64,000 nucleotides of DNA from Streptomyces sp. NBC_00083 (GCF_026343295.1 NZ_JAPELY010000002.1:248001-312000); one strand, 5' to 3'; shown: positions 34,353 through 43,852, counted from the stretch's first letter. Numbers and translations: made by a program. The notes: a model not told the origin generated them from the sequence alone.

Positions 34353-36122
34353 ATGCCCACAGCAGAGCAGCATCCGCGAGAACCCCGTGACCGGCCCGAC
34401 TCCCGCCTGATCGCGGGGCGTTACCGCCTCGGGAGACGGCTCGGCCGCGGCGGGATGGGCACGGTCTGGCGGGCGCACGACGAACTGCTCGGCCGCCAGG
34501 TCGCCGTCAAGGAGCTCCACCCCGAGGGCGGCGCCCCGGCCACCGCGGCGCTGCGCGAGGCCCGTGCGGTGGCCCAGATCAAACACCCGCATGTCATCGT
34601 CGTGCACGACGTCGTCGAGGACGGCGCGCCGGACGACGCGGCCGGGGCCCGGCGTTCGTACATCGTGATGGAGCTCGTCGACGGCGGCTCGCTCGCCGAC
34701 GTGCTCGCCGCCAAGGGGCCCGTCGGGGCGGACGAGGCCGCGCGGATCGGGGTGGCGCTCCTCGGCGCGCTGGCCACGGCCCACGCCCGGGGCGTGCTCC
34801 ACCGCGACCTCAAGCCCGCCAACGTCCTCATCGAGGAGGACGGCGGCCGGGTCGTGCTCACCGACTTCGGCATCGCCCAGGTGCCCGGCACCTCGACGAT
34901 CAGCGAGGAGGGCGCGTTCGTCGGCTCGCCCGAGTACACCGCGCCGGAGCGGATGCAGGGCGCGGGGGCCGGGCCCGAGTCGGACCTGTGGTCGCTCGGC
35001 GCGCTGCTCTGCGCCGCGCTCAGCGGCGAATCCCCCTTCCACCGCGACTCGTTGGGCGGGGTCCTGCACGCCGTCGTCATCGACGAGATCCGGCCGCCCG
35101 CCGCAGCGCGCCCGCTGCTGCCCGTCGTCCAGGGCCTCCTGGAGCGGGACCCGGCACACCGCCTGGGCGCGGCGGAGGCGGAATCGCTGCTGCGCGCCTT
35201 CGTCGCGACGGGCAGCACACCCCCACGCCGCCCCACACCGGCCGACCGCGTCGGACCCGCGACGGCGGCCGTCACCAAGGACCCGCCGGGGACCGCCGCG
35301 CCCCCGACGGCCTCCTCGTCGCCGTCGCCCGCGCCCTCGTCCGCCGCATCCGCCTCCGCTCCCGCGCCCGTCCCCGGGCGGTACGCCGCCGAGCCGGCCG
35401 ACACTCCCGTCGACTCGACCACGTCCGTCGCCCGGCCGTGGCGCAAACGGAGCCTCCTCGCGGGGGCCGCCCTCGTGCTCGTGCTGACCGGCGCGGGCGC
35501 GGCCGTCGCGGTGTTCGCGCTCGACGGTCTGGGAACGGACCGCGACGCGGCGCCGGGAACCTCGCCGAGCGTCGTCGCCGGCACGCCCGACGCCGGTGCG
35601 GGCCCGCCGCGCAGCGAGGCGCCGCGGCGCCCGCCCCCGCCTCCTCCGCCGGCCCCGGAGCAGGCCGCCGTGCCGCCGCTTCCCGACGGGTTCCGCTTCG
35701 TGCGCGACTCGGACGGCTTCGGCATCGCGCTGCCCGACGGCTACGTACGCTCCACCGACGCGCAGCGCGTCTTCTACACCTCACCGGACGGCGCCCTCAA
35801 GGTGGGGATCAGGACCCAGCACACCGTGGCCGGGGGGCCGCTCGGCGTCATGCGGCAGTCGGCCGCCAACGGGCCGGTCACCAACCCCGGGTACCGGGAC
35901 GGCAAGGTCACCGCGACCACGCACCACGGACACGACGCGGCGCTGTGGGAGTTCACCTGGAACGGCTTCACCAAGGCCGAGGGCCCCCGGCACACGTACG
36001 ACATCTCCTGGGACGTCCCGGGGCGGATGTACGACGTGTGGGTGTCCGCGCCGGTCGGCCGGCTCGACGAGGCCAAGCGCACCTTCGACACCGCGCTCGA
36101 CTCCTTCGTGCCCGAGTTCTGA
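34353..36122 (+). CDS. membrane serine/threonine protein kinase 4
   Basis: 589 aa from ATG 34353 (GAGGGGGAA upstream). Intact kinase motifs: GRGGMGTVW, Lys51 in VAVKELH, HRDLKPAN at about 150, DFGIAQV, APERMQG, DLWSLGALL. A Pro/Ala/Ser linker follows, then a membrane helix at about 366-390 (SLLAGAALVLVLTGAGAAVAVFAL) and a second Pro-rich run including seven prolines. The outer domain begins FGIALPDGY and contains LWEFTWNGF, like kinases 1 and 3. Starts 121 bp after kinase 3. Confidence 0.92.
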   Translation: MPTAEQHPREPRDRPDSRLIAGRYRLGRRLGRGGMGTVWRAHDELLGRQVAVKELHPEGGAPATAALREARAVAQIKHPHVIVVHDVVEDGAPDDAAGARRSYIVMELVDGGSLADVLAAKGPVGADEAARIGVALLGALATAHARGVLHRDLKPANVLIEEDGGRVVLTDFGIAQVPGTSTISEEGAFVGSPEYTAPERMQGAGAGPESDLWSLGALLCAALSGESPFHRDSLGGVLHAVVIDEIRPPAAARPLLPVVQGLLERDPAHRLGAAEAESLLRAFVATGSTPPRRPTPADRVGPATAAVTKDPPGTAAPPTASSSPSPAPSSAASASAPAPVPGRYAAEPADTPVDSTTSVARPWRKRSLLAGAALVLVLTGAGAAVAVFALDGLGTDRDAAPGTSPSVVAGTPDAGAGPPRSEAPRRPPPPPPPAPEQAAVPPLPDGFRFVRDSDGFGIALPDGYVRSTDAQRVFYTSPDGALKVGIRTQHTVAGGPLGVMRQSAANGPVTNPGYRDGKVTATTHHGHDAALWEFTWNGFTKAEGPRHTYDISWDVPGRMYDVWVSAPVGRLDEAKRTFDTALDSFVPEF

Positions 36123-36223
36123 ACCCCCCTTCTCGCGGCCTGGGTTCGGGGCTTCTGTCACGGGTCTGCATCCGCACCGGGCCCGGCGTGGCACCGGGCC
36201 GGGCCGTTCGTCAGGATGTGAGC

Positions 36224-37918
36224 ATGACGAACGACGGAGGGCGGGCGGACGAGCCCACCAGCTACGCCCTGCGGCCCCCGGAGCCCGCTCCGGTGCCGCG
36301 GCAGCAGCCGCACGACCCGGCGCCGCACCGCCCGGTGCCGTACGCGCCGGCGCAGCCGCACGAGGCGGCCCACGAGCCGACAGGGCGGGGGCCCGTCGAG
36401 GACGGCGCCGGCCGGCTGCTGGGCGGCCGGTACCGGCTCGTCGCACGGCTCGGGCACGGCGGGATGGGCACGGTCTGGCGGGCCCGCGACGAGGTCGTCG
36501 AGCGGGACGTGGCGGTCAAGGAGCCCCGCGTGCCGGACCACTTGGGGGAGGGCGACCGGGCCACCGTCCATCTGCGCATGCGGCGCGAGGCCCGCGCCGC
36601 GGCCCGCATCGAGCATCCGTCCGTGGTCACCGTGCACGACGTCGTCATGGAGGACGGCAGGCCGTGGATCGTGATGGAGCTCGTCCGCGGCCCGTCGCTC
36701 GCCGACCGGCTCCAGGAGGGCACGCTCGATGTCCGCGAGGCGGCCAGGATCGGTATCGCCGTGCTCGCCGCGGCACACGAGGCCGGCGTCCTGCACCGCG
36801 ACGTCAAGCCGGCCAATGTGCTGCTCGGGCGCGGGGACCGGGTCGTGCTCACCGACTTCGGGATCGCCCAGGTCGAGGGCGAGCAGGGCCTGACCGAGAC
36901 CGGCGCGCTGATCGGCTCGCCCGAATTCATCGCGCCGGAACGCGTGCTGGGCCGGCGGCCGGGCCCCGAGTCCGACCTGTGGTCGCTCGGCGTCGTGCTG
37001 TACGCGGCGGTCGAGGGCATGTCGCCCTACCGGCGCAGCAACGCCCCGGCCACGCTCCAGGCCGTGCTCTCCGCCGAGCCGCAGATGCCGGCTCGCGGCT
37101 CCGGCGCGTTCGGCACCCTCGTCATGCAGCTGCTGCGCAAGGACCCCGCGGCCAGGCCGTCGTCGGCGGAGGTCAGGGCCGCGCTGGAGGCCGTCGCCGC
37201 CCCCGCGCGGGCCGCGTCCTCGACGGCCCAAGGGCCCGGGGGAGGGGACGGCCGGTCCGCCGCGGGCGGGACGCCGTCCGGCGCGAGCCGCTGGGTGCCG
37301 CCGGTCCTCGCCGGGAGCCGCCGTGCGCGGTACGGGCTCGGCGGCGGCTTCGTGGCCGCGGCGGCCGTGCTCGTGCTGCTGCTCGCGAACCCCTTCGGCG
37401 GTGGCGGAGGGCTGCCCGCCGGGTGGCAGGTCCGGCCCGAGAACGAGGTGCTGCACGCCGACATGACCGTCCCCGACGACTACGCCCGCACCCAGGGCAG
37501 CGACGGCGACAGCGTCACGTACGACGATCCGAGCGCCGTCTTCACGATCTACGCCGACCGGCTCGACCCGGCCACCGACAAGAGCGGCGACCCCACGCTG
37601 CCCGCCGACCCCGAGGCCTGGAAGGCGTACTACGAAAAGGGCGGCAGGAACGGCGTCGAGTTCAAGGACGCCAAGGTGACCACCACGACCGTCGAGCACC
37701 AGGGCAGGAGGGCGTACGACCTGGTCACGGAGTACACCCCGATCTCGTCGTCGGCCACCCACCCGGTCCGCTACCGCTACCACGAGCTGCTCGTGCCGGG
37801 CGCGGGAACGGGCTACTGGCGGCTGCGCGTCTCGATGCCGGCGGCGGGCAAGGCGTCCGAGGACGGCGCGGCGCTCTTCGCCGAGGTCGAGAAGGGGCTG
37901 AAGATCCACGGCCTGTGA
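36224..37918 (+). CDS. membrane serine/threonine protein kinase 5
   Basis: 564 aa from ATG 36224; GTG 36218 is in frame and equally near the AGGA site. Residues 1-65 are Pro/His-rich. Kinase domain: GHGGMGTVW, Lys96 in VAVKEPR, HRDVKPAN at about 192, DFGIAQV, APERVLG, DLWSLGVVL. A short hydrophobic helix (GGGFVAAAAVLVLLLANPF, about 373-393) precedes an outer domain beginning MTVPDDYARTQGSDGDS. That domain keeps the length and predicted strands of the others but lacks the WEFTY signature. Last member of the cluster. Confidence 0.9.
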   Translation: MTNDGGRADEPTSYALRPPEPAPVPRQQPHDPAPHRPVPYAPAQPHEAAHEPTGRGPVEDGAGRLLGGRYRLVARLGHGGMGTVWRARDEVVERDVAVKEPRVPDHLGEGDRATVHLRMRREARAAARIEHPSVVTVHDVVMEDGRPWIVMELVRGPSLADRLQEGTLDVREAARIGIAVLAAAHEAGVLHRDVKPANVLLGRGDRVVLTDFGIAQVEGEQGLTETGALIGSPEFIAPERVLGRRPGPESDLWSLGVVLYAAVEGMSPYRRSNAPATLQAVLSAEPQMPARGSGAFGTLVMQLLRKDPAARPSSAEVRAALEAVAAPARAASSTAQGPGGGDGRSAAGGTPSGASRWVPPVLAGSRRARYGLGGGFVAAAAVLVLLLANPFGGGGGLPAGWQVRPENEVLHADMTVPDDYARTQGSDGDSVTYDDPSAVFTIYADRLDPATDKSGDPTLPADPEAWKAYYEKGGRNGVEFKDAKVTTTTVEHQGRRAYDLVTEYTPISSSATHPVRYRYHELLVPGAGTGYWRLRVSMPAAGKASEDGAALFAEVEKGLKIHGL

Positions 37919-37968
37919 CCGAGGCGGTCCTCATCGTTCCGGATCCGCCCTGATCCGTCACCACCCGC

Positions 37969-37993
37969 CATAAGTCGCTGATCAGCACTTATG
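37969..37993. promoter_or_regulatory. 25-bp near-perfect palindrome, candidate operator
   Basis: CATAAGT at one end and ACTTATG at the other, centred on GCTGATCAGC, itself palindromic. It is AT-richer than its surroundings and lies 90 bp upstream of the semialdehyde dehydrogenase start. Likely the site of a dimeric regulator; it could also cap the kinase transcript. Confidence 0.6.
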
Positions 37994-38070
37994 CGGCCAG
38001 TGATCGCTGGCATGATCGAAGAGGTCCGAAAACCTGTTACCGACGGGTACCGAAAGTGCCCGTCCCGGCA

Positions 38071-38076
38071 TACGCT
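38071..38076 (+). promoter_or_regulatory. -10 element, leaderless transcript of the semialdehyde dehydrogenase gene
   Basis: TACGCT ends six bases before ATG 38083 and no Shine-Dalgarno is present, the pattern of leaderless messages in Streptomyces. -35 not clear. Confidence 0.55.
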
Positions 38077-38082
38077 CCCCCC

Positions 38083-39711
38083 ATGACGGACTCGCAGGCC
38101 TCGCCCACGACCACCCGCACGCCCGCCGGAACCAACCCGGTGGCCCCGGCCCCGGCGGGCGCGCGCACCGCCGCCGACGTGGTCACGGCGCAGCTCGTCG
38201 CCCAGCTCACCCGGGGCGTGGTCGGCTCGGGGCGGACCGCCAACCACACGCCGTTCAACGGGGAGAAGCTCGCCGACCTGCCCGAGTCCACCCCCGAGGA
38301 CGTCGCCGAGGCGTTCGCGCGCGCCCGCGCGGCGCAGCACGCCTGGGCCGCGACGCCGGTGCGCGTCCGGGCCGCCGTACTGCTCCGCTTCCACGATCTG
38401 GTGCTCGCCCGCCAGGCCGAGGTGCTCGACCTGATCCAGCTGGAGACGGGCAAGGCGCGGCTGCACGCGCACGAGGAGGTCCAGGCGGTCGCGGTCGCCG
38501 CCCGCCACTACGGGCGCAAGGCCCCCGCCTACCTGAAGCCCAAGCGGCACACGGGCGTCGTGCCCACCCTGACCAAGGTCACCGAGCTGCGCCGGCCGCG
38601 CGGGGTCGTCGGGCAGATCGCGCCCTGGAACTACCCGCTGGAGCTGTCGGTGGGCGACGCGCTGCCCGCGTTCGTCTCCGGCAACGCCGTCGTGATGAAG
38701 CCCGACGCCGAGACCGCGCTCACCGCCCTGTGGGCGCGCGACCTGCTCGTCGAGGCGGGCCTGCCCGCCGAGGTCTTCCAGGTCGTCATCGGCGACGGCC
38801 CCGTCGTCGGCCCCGAGGTCGTCAAGCACGCCGACTACGTCTCCTTCACCGGCTCGACCCGCACCGGCCGCGAGGTCGCCCAGGGCGCCGCGGCCCGACT
38901 GGTGGGCGTATCACTGGAGTTGGGCGGCAAGAACGCGATGCTCGTGCTGCGCGACGCCGACGTGGAGAAGGCGGCCGCGGGCGCGGTCCGCGCGTGCTTC
39001 TCCTCCGCGGGCCAGCTCTGCATCTCGATCGAACGACTGTACGTGCACGCGTCGATCGCCGACGCCTTCCTCGACCGGTTCGCCGCACGGACGAAGGCGA
39101 TGCGGCTCGGCCGATCGCTGGCGTACGGAGCGGACATGGGCTCGCTGGTCGGCGAGCGCCAGCTGGAGACCGTCACCCGGCACGTCGACGAGGCAGTCGC
39201 CAAGGGCGCCAGGCTCGTCGCCGGCGGCGTGGCCCGCCCCGACATCGGCCCCCTCTTCTACGAGCCCACCATCCTGGACGGCGTCGAGGCCCCCATGGCG
39301 GTGTGCACCGAGGAGACCTTCGGGCCGGTCGTCTCCATCTACCGCTTCACCGACGAGGACGAGGTGATCGAGCAGGCCAACGGCACGCCGTACGGCCTCA
39401 ACTCCTCGGTGTGGACCAAGGATTCGCGCCGCGGCCACGACGTGGCGGCGAAGCTGAGCACCGGCACGGTCAACATCAACGAGGGGTACGCCCCCGCCTA
39501 CGGCAGCGTCCAGTCGCCGATGGGCGGCATGAAGGACTCCGGGCTCGGCCGCCGGCACGGCTCCGAGGGCATCCTCAAGTACACCGAGGCGCAGACCGTG
39601 GCCCAGCAGCGCCTCATGCCGCTCGCCCCCTCCTTCGGCATGGACGACGAGAAGTACGCGGCCTTCATGACCCGCAGTCTCAAGGCGATGAAGGCGCTGC
39701 GTCTGCGCTAG
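38083..39711 (+). CDS. gabD2: succinic semialdehyde dehydrogenase
   Basis: 542 aa from ATG 38083. Aldehyde dehydrogenase fold: cofactor region GVVGQIAPWNYPLELSVGDALPAFVSGNAVVMKPD, FTGSTRTGREVA, general base Glu in LELGGKNAM, nucleophile Cys at about 313 in SSAGQLCISIERLYV, and the late FGPVVSIY and PMGGMKDSGLGRRHG. Length and motifs resemble M. tuberculosis GabD2, which oxidises succinic semialdehyde to succinate with NADP+, linking GABA or 2-oxoglutarate breakdown to the TCA cycle. Same strand as the GMC gene 62 bp downstream, possibly an operon. Specificity is inferred by similarity only. Confidence 0.88.
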   Translation: MTDSQASPTTTRTPAGTNPVAPAPAGARTAADVVTAQLVAQLTRGVVGSGRTANHTPFNGEKLADLPESTPEDVAEAFARARAAQHAWAATPVRVRAAVLLRFHDLVLARQAEVLDLIQLETGKARLHAHEEVQAVAVAARHYGRKAPAYLKPKRHTGVVPTLTKVTELRRPRGVVGQIAPWNYPLELSVGDALPAFVSGNAVVMKPDAETALTALWARDLLVEAGLPAEVFQVVIGDGPVVGPEVVKHADYVSFTGSTRTGREVAQGAAARLVGVSLELGGKNAMLVLRDADVEKAAAGAVRACFSSAGQLCISIERLYVHASIADAFLDRFAARTKAMRLGRSLAYGADMGSLVGERQLETVTRHVDEAVAKGARLVAGGVARPDIGPLFYEPTILDGVEAPMAVCTEETFGPVVSIYRFTDEDEVIEQANGTPYGLNSSVWTKDSRRGHDVAAKLSTGTVNINEGYAPAYGSVQSPMGGMKDSGLGRRHGSEGILKYTEAQTVAQQRLMPLAPSFGMDDEKYAAFMTRSLKAMKALRLR

Positions 39712-39773
39712 GCCGTCCCTTCCGGATTCCGCTCCCGCCGAAGACCAGTCCGCCCCCGTGCACGAGGAGAGCC

Positions 39774-41627
39774 ATGTCCCAGGTACCCCCAGCGCAGAAT
39801 CCGGACGAGGACGGCCGGTACGACTACGACGTCGTCGTGGTCGGCTCGGGCTTCGGCGGCTCGGTGACGGCGCTGCGGCTGACCGAGAAGGGGTACCGGG
39901 TCGGTGTGCTCGAAGCGGGCCGCCGCTTCACCGCGGCGACCCTGCCGAAGAACTCCTGGGACATCAAGAACTACCTGTGGGCGCCCAGGCTCGGCCTGTA
40001 CGGCATCCAGCGCGTCCATCTCCTGGGCAATGTGATGGTCCTCGCCGGCGCCGGCGTGGGCGGCGGCTCGCTCAACTACGCCAACACCCTCTACGTGCCG
40101 CCGCGGCAGTTCTTCGACGACCCGCAGTGGAAGGACATCACCGACTGGCAGGACGAGCTCGCGCCCTACTACGACCAGGCGCGGCGCATGCTCGGGGTGC
40201 GCCTCAACCCGACGATGACCCCCTCCGACGTCCACCTCAAGGCCGCGGCCCAGCGCATGGGGGTCGGCGACACCTTCCACATGGCGCCCGTCGGGGTCTT
40301 CTTCGGCGACGGCCAGGACGGCGACGGCACGGCGAAGGCCCGCCCCGGTGCGGCCGTCGACGACCCGTACTTCGGCGGCGCGGGCCCCTCCCGCAAGGCG
40401 TGCACCGAGTGCGGCGAGTGCATGACGGGGTGCCGGCACGGCGCGAAGAACACCCTCAACGAGAACTACCTGTACCTCGCCGAGAGGGCGGGCGCGGTCG
40501 TCCACCCCATGACGACGGTCGTCTCGGTGACCGGCGACTCGCGCGGCGGCCACGCCGTGGCGACGCTGCCCACCGACCGCAAGGGAGCCGCGGGCCGCCT
40601 GTTCACCGCCCGCCACGTGGTCGTCGCGGCAGGCACCTACGGCACCCAGACCCTGCTGCACCGGATGAAGGCCGGCGGTCAACTCCCTTACATATCGAAG
40701 CGGTTGGGTGAGCTGACCCGTACCAACTCCGAGGCGCTCGTCGGCGCGCAGACCACCGGCCGCCGCTACCGCAAGCAGCACGGCGCGCCCAGGGTCGACT
40801 TCACCCGGGGCGTCGCCATCACCTCCTCGATCCATCCGGACGAGAACACCCACATCGAGCCCGTCCGCTACGGCAAGGGCTCGAACGCGATGGGCAGCAT
40901 GTCGATCCTCCAGGTGCCGTACGGCGTCAACCGGGTCCGCAACTGGCTCGGCAACGCGGCCAAGCACCCCCTGCTCCTCGCCCGTTCGATCAGCAATCAC
41001 CACTGGTCCGAGCGAACGATCATCGGCTTGGTCATGCAGTCACTCGACAATTCGCTCACCACGCACCTCAAGCGGGACGGTGTGGGCAAGGGCCTGCTGA
41101 CCGCGGAGCAGGGGCACGGCGCGCCCAACCCCAAGCAGATCAAGGCGGCCACCCAGGGAGCCGCAGCGATCGCGGCGGAGATCAACGGCTTCGCGGGGTC
41201 CAACGTCGGTGAACTGATGGGCACCCCGCTCACCGCGCACTTCCTCGGCGGCTGCCCGATCGGCGACTCGGCCGAGACCGGCGTGATCGACCCGTACCAC
41301 CGGCTGTACGGGCACCCGGGGATCTCGGTGGTCGACGGCGCGGCCGTCTCGGCCAACCTCGGGGTGAACCCGTCCCTGACGATCACCGCGCAGGCCGAGC
41401 GGGCGATGTCGCTGTGGCCGAACAAGGGCGAGGAGGACCTCCGTCCGGCGCAGGGCGCCGCCTATGTCCGGCTCGCTCCGGTCGAGCCCAGGACGCCGGC
41501 GGTTCCGGCGGAGGCGTTCGGCGCGCTGAAGCTGCCGTTCCTCGGCCTGCCGCAGGTGCCGCCGAAGAAGCAGGCGCGGGCGAAGACGGCGCAGGAGACG
41601 GCGGAGGCCCCGAAGCCGAAGCCGTAG
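39774..41627 (+). CDS. GMC-family FAD oxidoreductase (ChoD-like) with four-Cys cluster
   Basis: 617 aa from ATG 39774 with GAGGAG upstream. FAD fold VVVGSGFGGSVTALRLTEKGYRVGVLEAG near residue 20, GAGVGGGSLNYANTLYVPP, and C-terminal GGCPIG and GISVVDGAAVSANLGVNPSLTITAQAERAM. A CTECGECMTGCRHGAKNT block near residue 209 has the spacing of a ferredoxin-like metal or Fe-S site. It is also present in ChoD of M. tuberculosis as I remember it. Annotated in relatives as cholesterol oxidase or GMC oxidoreductase; the real substrate is uncertain. A Lys/Pro/Ala-rich C-terminal tail is extra. Confidence 0.85.
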   Translation: MSQVPPAQNPDEDGRYDYDVVVVGSGFGGSVTALRLTEKGYRVGVLEAGRRFTAATLPKNSWDIKNYLWAPRLGLYGIQRVHLLGNVMVLAGAGVGGGSLNYANTLYVPPRQFFDDPQWKDITDWQDELAPYYDQARRMLGVRLNPTMTPSDVHLKAAAQRMGVGDTFHMAPVGVFFGDGQDGDGTAKARPGAAVDDPYFGGAGPSRKACTECGECMTGCRHGAKNTLNENYLYLAERAGAVVHPMTTVVSVTGDSRGGHAVATLPTDRKGAAGRLFTARHVVVAAGTYGTQTLLHRMKAGGQLPYISKRLGELTRTNSEALVGAQTTGRRYRKQHGAPRVDFTRGVAITSSIHPDENTHIEPVRYGKGSNAMGSMSILQVPYGVNRVRNWLGNAAKHPLLLARSISNHHWSERTIIGLVMQSLDNSLTTHLKRDGVGKGLLTAEQGHGAPNPKQIKAATQGAAAIAAEINGFAGSNVGELMGTPLTAHFLGGCPIGDSAETGVIDPYHRLYGHPGISVVDGAAVSANLGVNPSLTITAQAERAMSLWPNKGEEDLRPAQGAAYVRLAPVEPRTPAVPAEAFGALKLPFLGLPQVPPKKQARAKTAQETAEAPKPKP

Positions 41628-41681
41628 CGACCGCGGTCGCGACCGCACGGCGGGCCGGGCTCGCCCCGGTCCGGACGCGGC

Positions 41682-41719
41682 GAGAGGCGCTGCACCCCCC
41701 TCCGAGTGCAGCGCCTCTC
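41682..41719 (+). terminator. terminator after the GMC gene
   Basis: GAGAGGCGCTGCAC and GTGCAGCGCCTCTC arms with a 10-base loop, then TCATGCG. The rest of the 41628-41942 gap shows no gene. Confidence 0.8.
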
Positions 41720-41942
41720 TCATGCGCGGAGACCTGGTGGAGCCCCGCAGGCGTGAACAGAAAACGGGCGAGGCTGTTGGTTCCGACTGCATGACCTGTG
41801 ACGGACGTGAATGGTTGTCCACCTTCACGAAATCCTTATGTGATCCACGCCACTTCCGGGTGAGGGCAACCATCGCCCGGTTCCGCATGTCGAACGGCTG
41901 CCGCGGCCGCCCGTGCCGCCCAGGACATGTCAAGAGGACCAC

Positions 41943-43136
41943 GTGAGTGAGAAGCAGCCGCCCCCGGGAGGGTCGTCGGGTGACGACGCGGTGTCGGACG
42001 AGGTGTGGGAGCGGTTCGTCCGCGACAGCGAGCTGGACATCAAGACGTCCGCCGCTCCCAAGGAGCCCTCGGCCCGCGCCCGGCTCGTGACGGACCGGCT
42101 GCGCAAGGAGCGGGACGCCGCCGAGGCGAAGGGCCGCGGCCGCAAGGACAAGCGGCGCCCGGCCGAGCCGGAGGGATGGCGCACCGGGCCGGCCTGGCAG
42201 GAGATGAACGGGCGGGCCGCGCGCAAGCGCCGCGGCTGGGCCCTGCTCGGCATCGTCCTGTGCGCCGGCCTCCTGCTGGTCGCGCTCAACCCCGCCCGCG
42301 CCCTGTCCGTGCTGACCGGCGAGGACGGCTCCGGTGACACCGCCGCGTCCCCGCTCCCGGCGGAGACCGGGGCCCCCACCGGCGCCCCGCCGTCCTCGGA
42401 CCCGGACGTGCCGACGCTGAAGGAGCCGTTCCGCGGCTCCCCCGCTGCCCAGTACGCGGACGGCGCCGCCGGAATCGAGGCGCCCGAGGCCACCGCGCTC
42501 GGCGGAGTCCCGAAGAAGCGGGTGGCCGCCGCCCTCGCCGACACCCGGGCCCTGCTCATCGACGCCGACCTGAATCCGGCCACCCTGCGCGGCGGCCGTC
42601 CGGAGGCGGCGTTCGCCCTCATGGACCCGGCGCAGAAGCACTTCCTCGGTTTCCTCGACACCGCGCTCACCAAGCCGGACGAGGACCACGACCCGCTGAA
42701 CTTCTTCACCCGCTTCGACCCGACGAAGGTCAGGCTCGTGGGGGACGTGGTCAAGACCCGCGGGCGCATGACGTTCGGCGCCAGGTCCGGCGGGGGAGTC
42801 ACCGTCCACGCCGACTACACCTTCGTCTACCCGCTGGTGGAATTCGCGCCGGGCTCGAAGGAGGTGGAACGTACGATCGTGCGCCGGATCCTGGACGTCG
42901 AGATCGCCGGCGAGGACGCACGGGCGTCCGCCAACGGCAGGCTCTGGGTCACCAAGTACGACGTGGACATCGCCAACTCGGCCTGCGATCTCTACGACGG
43001 CTACGCGCATCCGCAGTTCCACAGTGAGCCCGACACGGGCCCCGCGCCGAGCGGTCCGGCCGTCGACCCGTACGACCGCAGCAAGCCGCTGGACGCGAAG
43101 CGCCAGGAAGGGTGCGGAGTCGTCAGCCGCACCTGA
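41943..43136 (+). CDS. single-pass membrane protein of unknown function
   Basis: 397 aa from GTG 41943 (AGAGGA upstream). Residues 1-95 are charged and cytoplasmic (many Arg/Lys/Glu). A membrane helix sits at about 97-116 (GWALLGIVLCAGLLLVALN). The outside part has a disordered Pro/Gly/Ser linker and then a folded domain of about 230 residues (FALMDPAQKHFLGFLDTALTKPDEDHDPLNFFTRFDPTKVRLVGDVVKTRGRMTFG and a Cys pair near the end: SACDLYDG, GCGVV). I recognise it only as a conserved Streptomyces protein between the GMC gene and guaA; no motif indicates activity. Confidence 0.8.
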   Translation: MSEKQPPPGGSSGDDAVSDEVWERFVRDSELDIKTSAAPKEPSARARLVTDRLRKERDAAEAKGRGRKDKRRPAEPEGWRTGPAWQEMNGRAARKRRGWALLGIVLCAGLLLVALNPARALSVLTGEDGSGDTAASPLPAETGAPTGAPPSSDPDVPTLKEPFRGSPAAQYADGAAGIEAPEATALGGVPKKRVAAALADTRALLIDADLNPATLRGGRPEAAFALMDPAQKHFLGFLDTALTKPDEDHDPLNFFTRFDPTKVRLVGDVVKTRGRMTFGARSGGGVTVHADYTFVYPLVEFAPGSKEVERTIVRRILDVEIAGEDARASANGRLWVTKYDVDIANSACDLYDGYAHPQFHSEPDTGPAPSGPAVDPYDRSKPLDAKRQEGCGVVSRT

Positions 43137-43466
43137 GCCGGTACGGCCCGGCCGGGTGCGGTGAAAGGTGTGTCGAGGAAAAGAGCTGGAGACGGGTCCG
43201 CGACCGGGACGGTCGGCCGACCGGATGCGGCCGGTTCCGGGCGTCCCCGGAACCGACCGCTCTTGGGTGTGACCGGGCTGCTGTCCCCTGCCGTCCGGTC
43301 ACGCACACTGGGGCGAGGTCCCACGACGTACTTGCAGATACGTCACACGCCCCAGCGGAGCCACGCGTGGTTTTCTTCGGGCCCGCCCCTGGCTGGCACG
43401 GACACCCCACCAACGAAGCCGGGCCGGGGACGGTCACGGCGCCGTACGGGTGAGGAGCGCCCGAAC
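43137..43466. other. 330-bp gap with a partial inverted repeat, no gene seen
   Basis: Contains TGTGACCGG and CCGGTCACGCA facing each other around 43267-43305, possibly a weak hairpin or operator. No frame with Streptomyces codon usage or a good start was found. Confidence 0.45.
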
Positions 43467-43799
43467 TCAGATACGGCCCCGGCACAGCTCCAGCACCGTC
43501 ATCGCGAGGGCGGTGCCGGGCCTGCCCAGGGCGTCGCTGAAGTGGGCCAGGACCTCCATCTCGCGGTTGAGGTTGACCCGGCGCCCGCCGGAGGCGATGC
43601 GGGACTCCTGGATGACGGACGAGACGGCCATGCGTTCCTGGATCAGGCCGATGATGCGGTCGTCGAGCGCGTCGATGCGTTCGCGCGCTCCGGTGATCAC
43701 CGCGGCGGCCTCGTCGGTGCGGGCGCCGGTCCGTTCGGCGACGGCCCGGTCCGCGGGGTGCGGGGCGGCGACGGTCGCGGTGGTGGCGGAGAGGGTCAT
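43467..43799 (-). CDS. chorismate mutase (AroQ, actinobacterial short type)
   Basis: 110 aa from ATG 43799, with GAGGAG nine bases upstream. The all-helical AroQ core starts RERIDALDDRIIGLIQERMAVSSVIQESRIASGGRRVNLNREMEVLAHFSDALG and ends LELCRGRI, very like the M. tuberculosis intracellular chorismate mutase (AroQ-delta). It converts chorismate to prephenate for Phe and Tyr synthesis. Short AroQ-delta enzymes usually need DAHP synthase as partner for full activity. No signal peptide. The gene is preceded by a small aromatic-rich ORF and a U-tailed terminator, suggesting attenuation control. Confidence 0.9.
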   Translation of the reverse strand: MTLSATTATVAAPHPADRAVAERTGARTDEAAAVITGARERIDALDDRIIGLIQERMAVSSVIQESRIASGGRRVNLNREMEVLAHFSDALGRPGTALAMTVLELCRGRI

Positions 43800-43852
43800 G
43801 GGGGCTCCTCGAAGGGATGGGGCGCCCCGGATCGGCAAGGACCGGAAAACAC

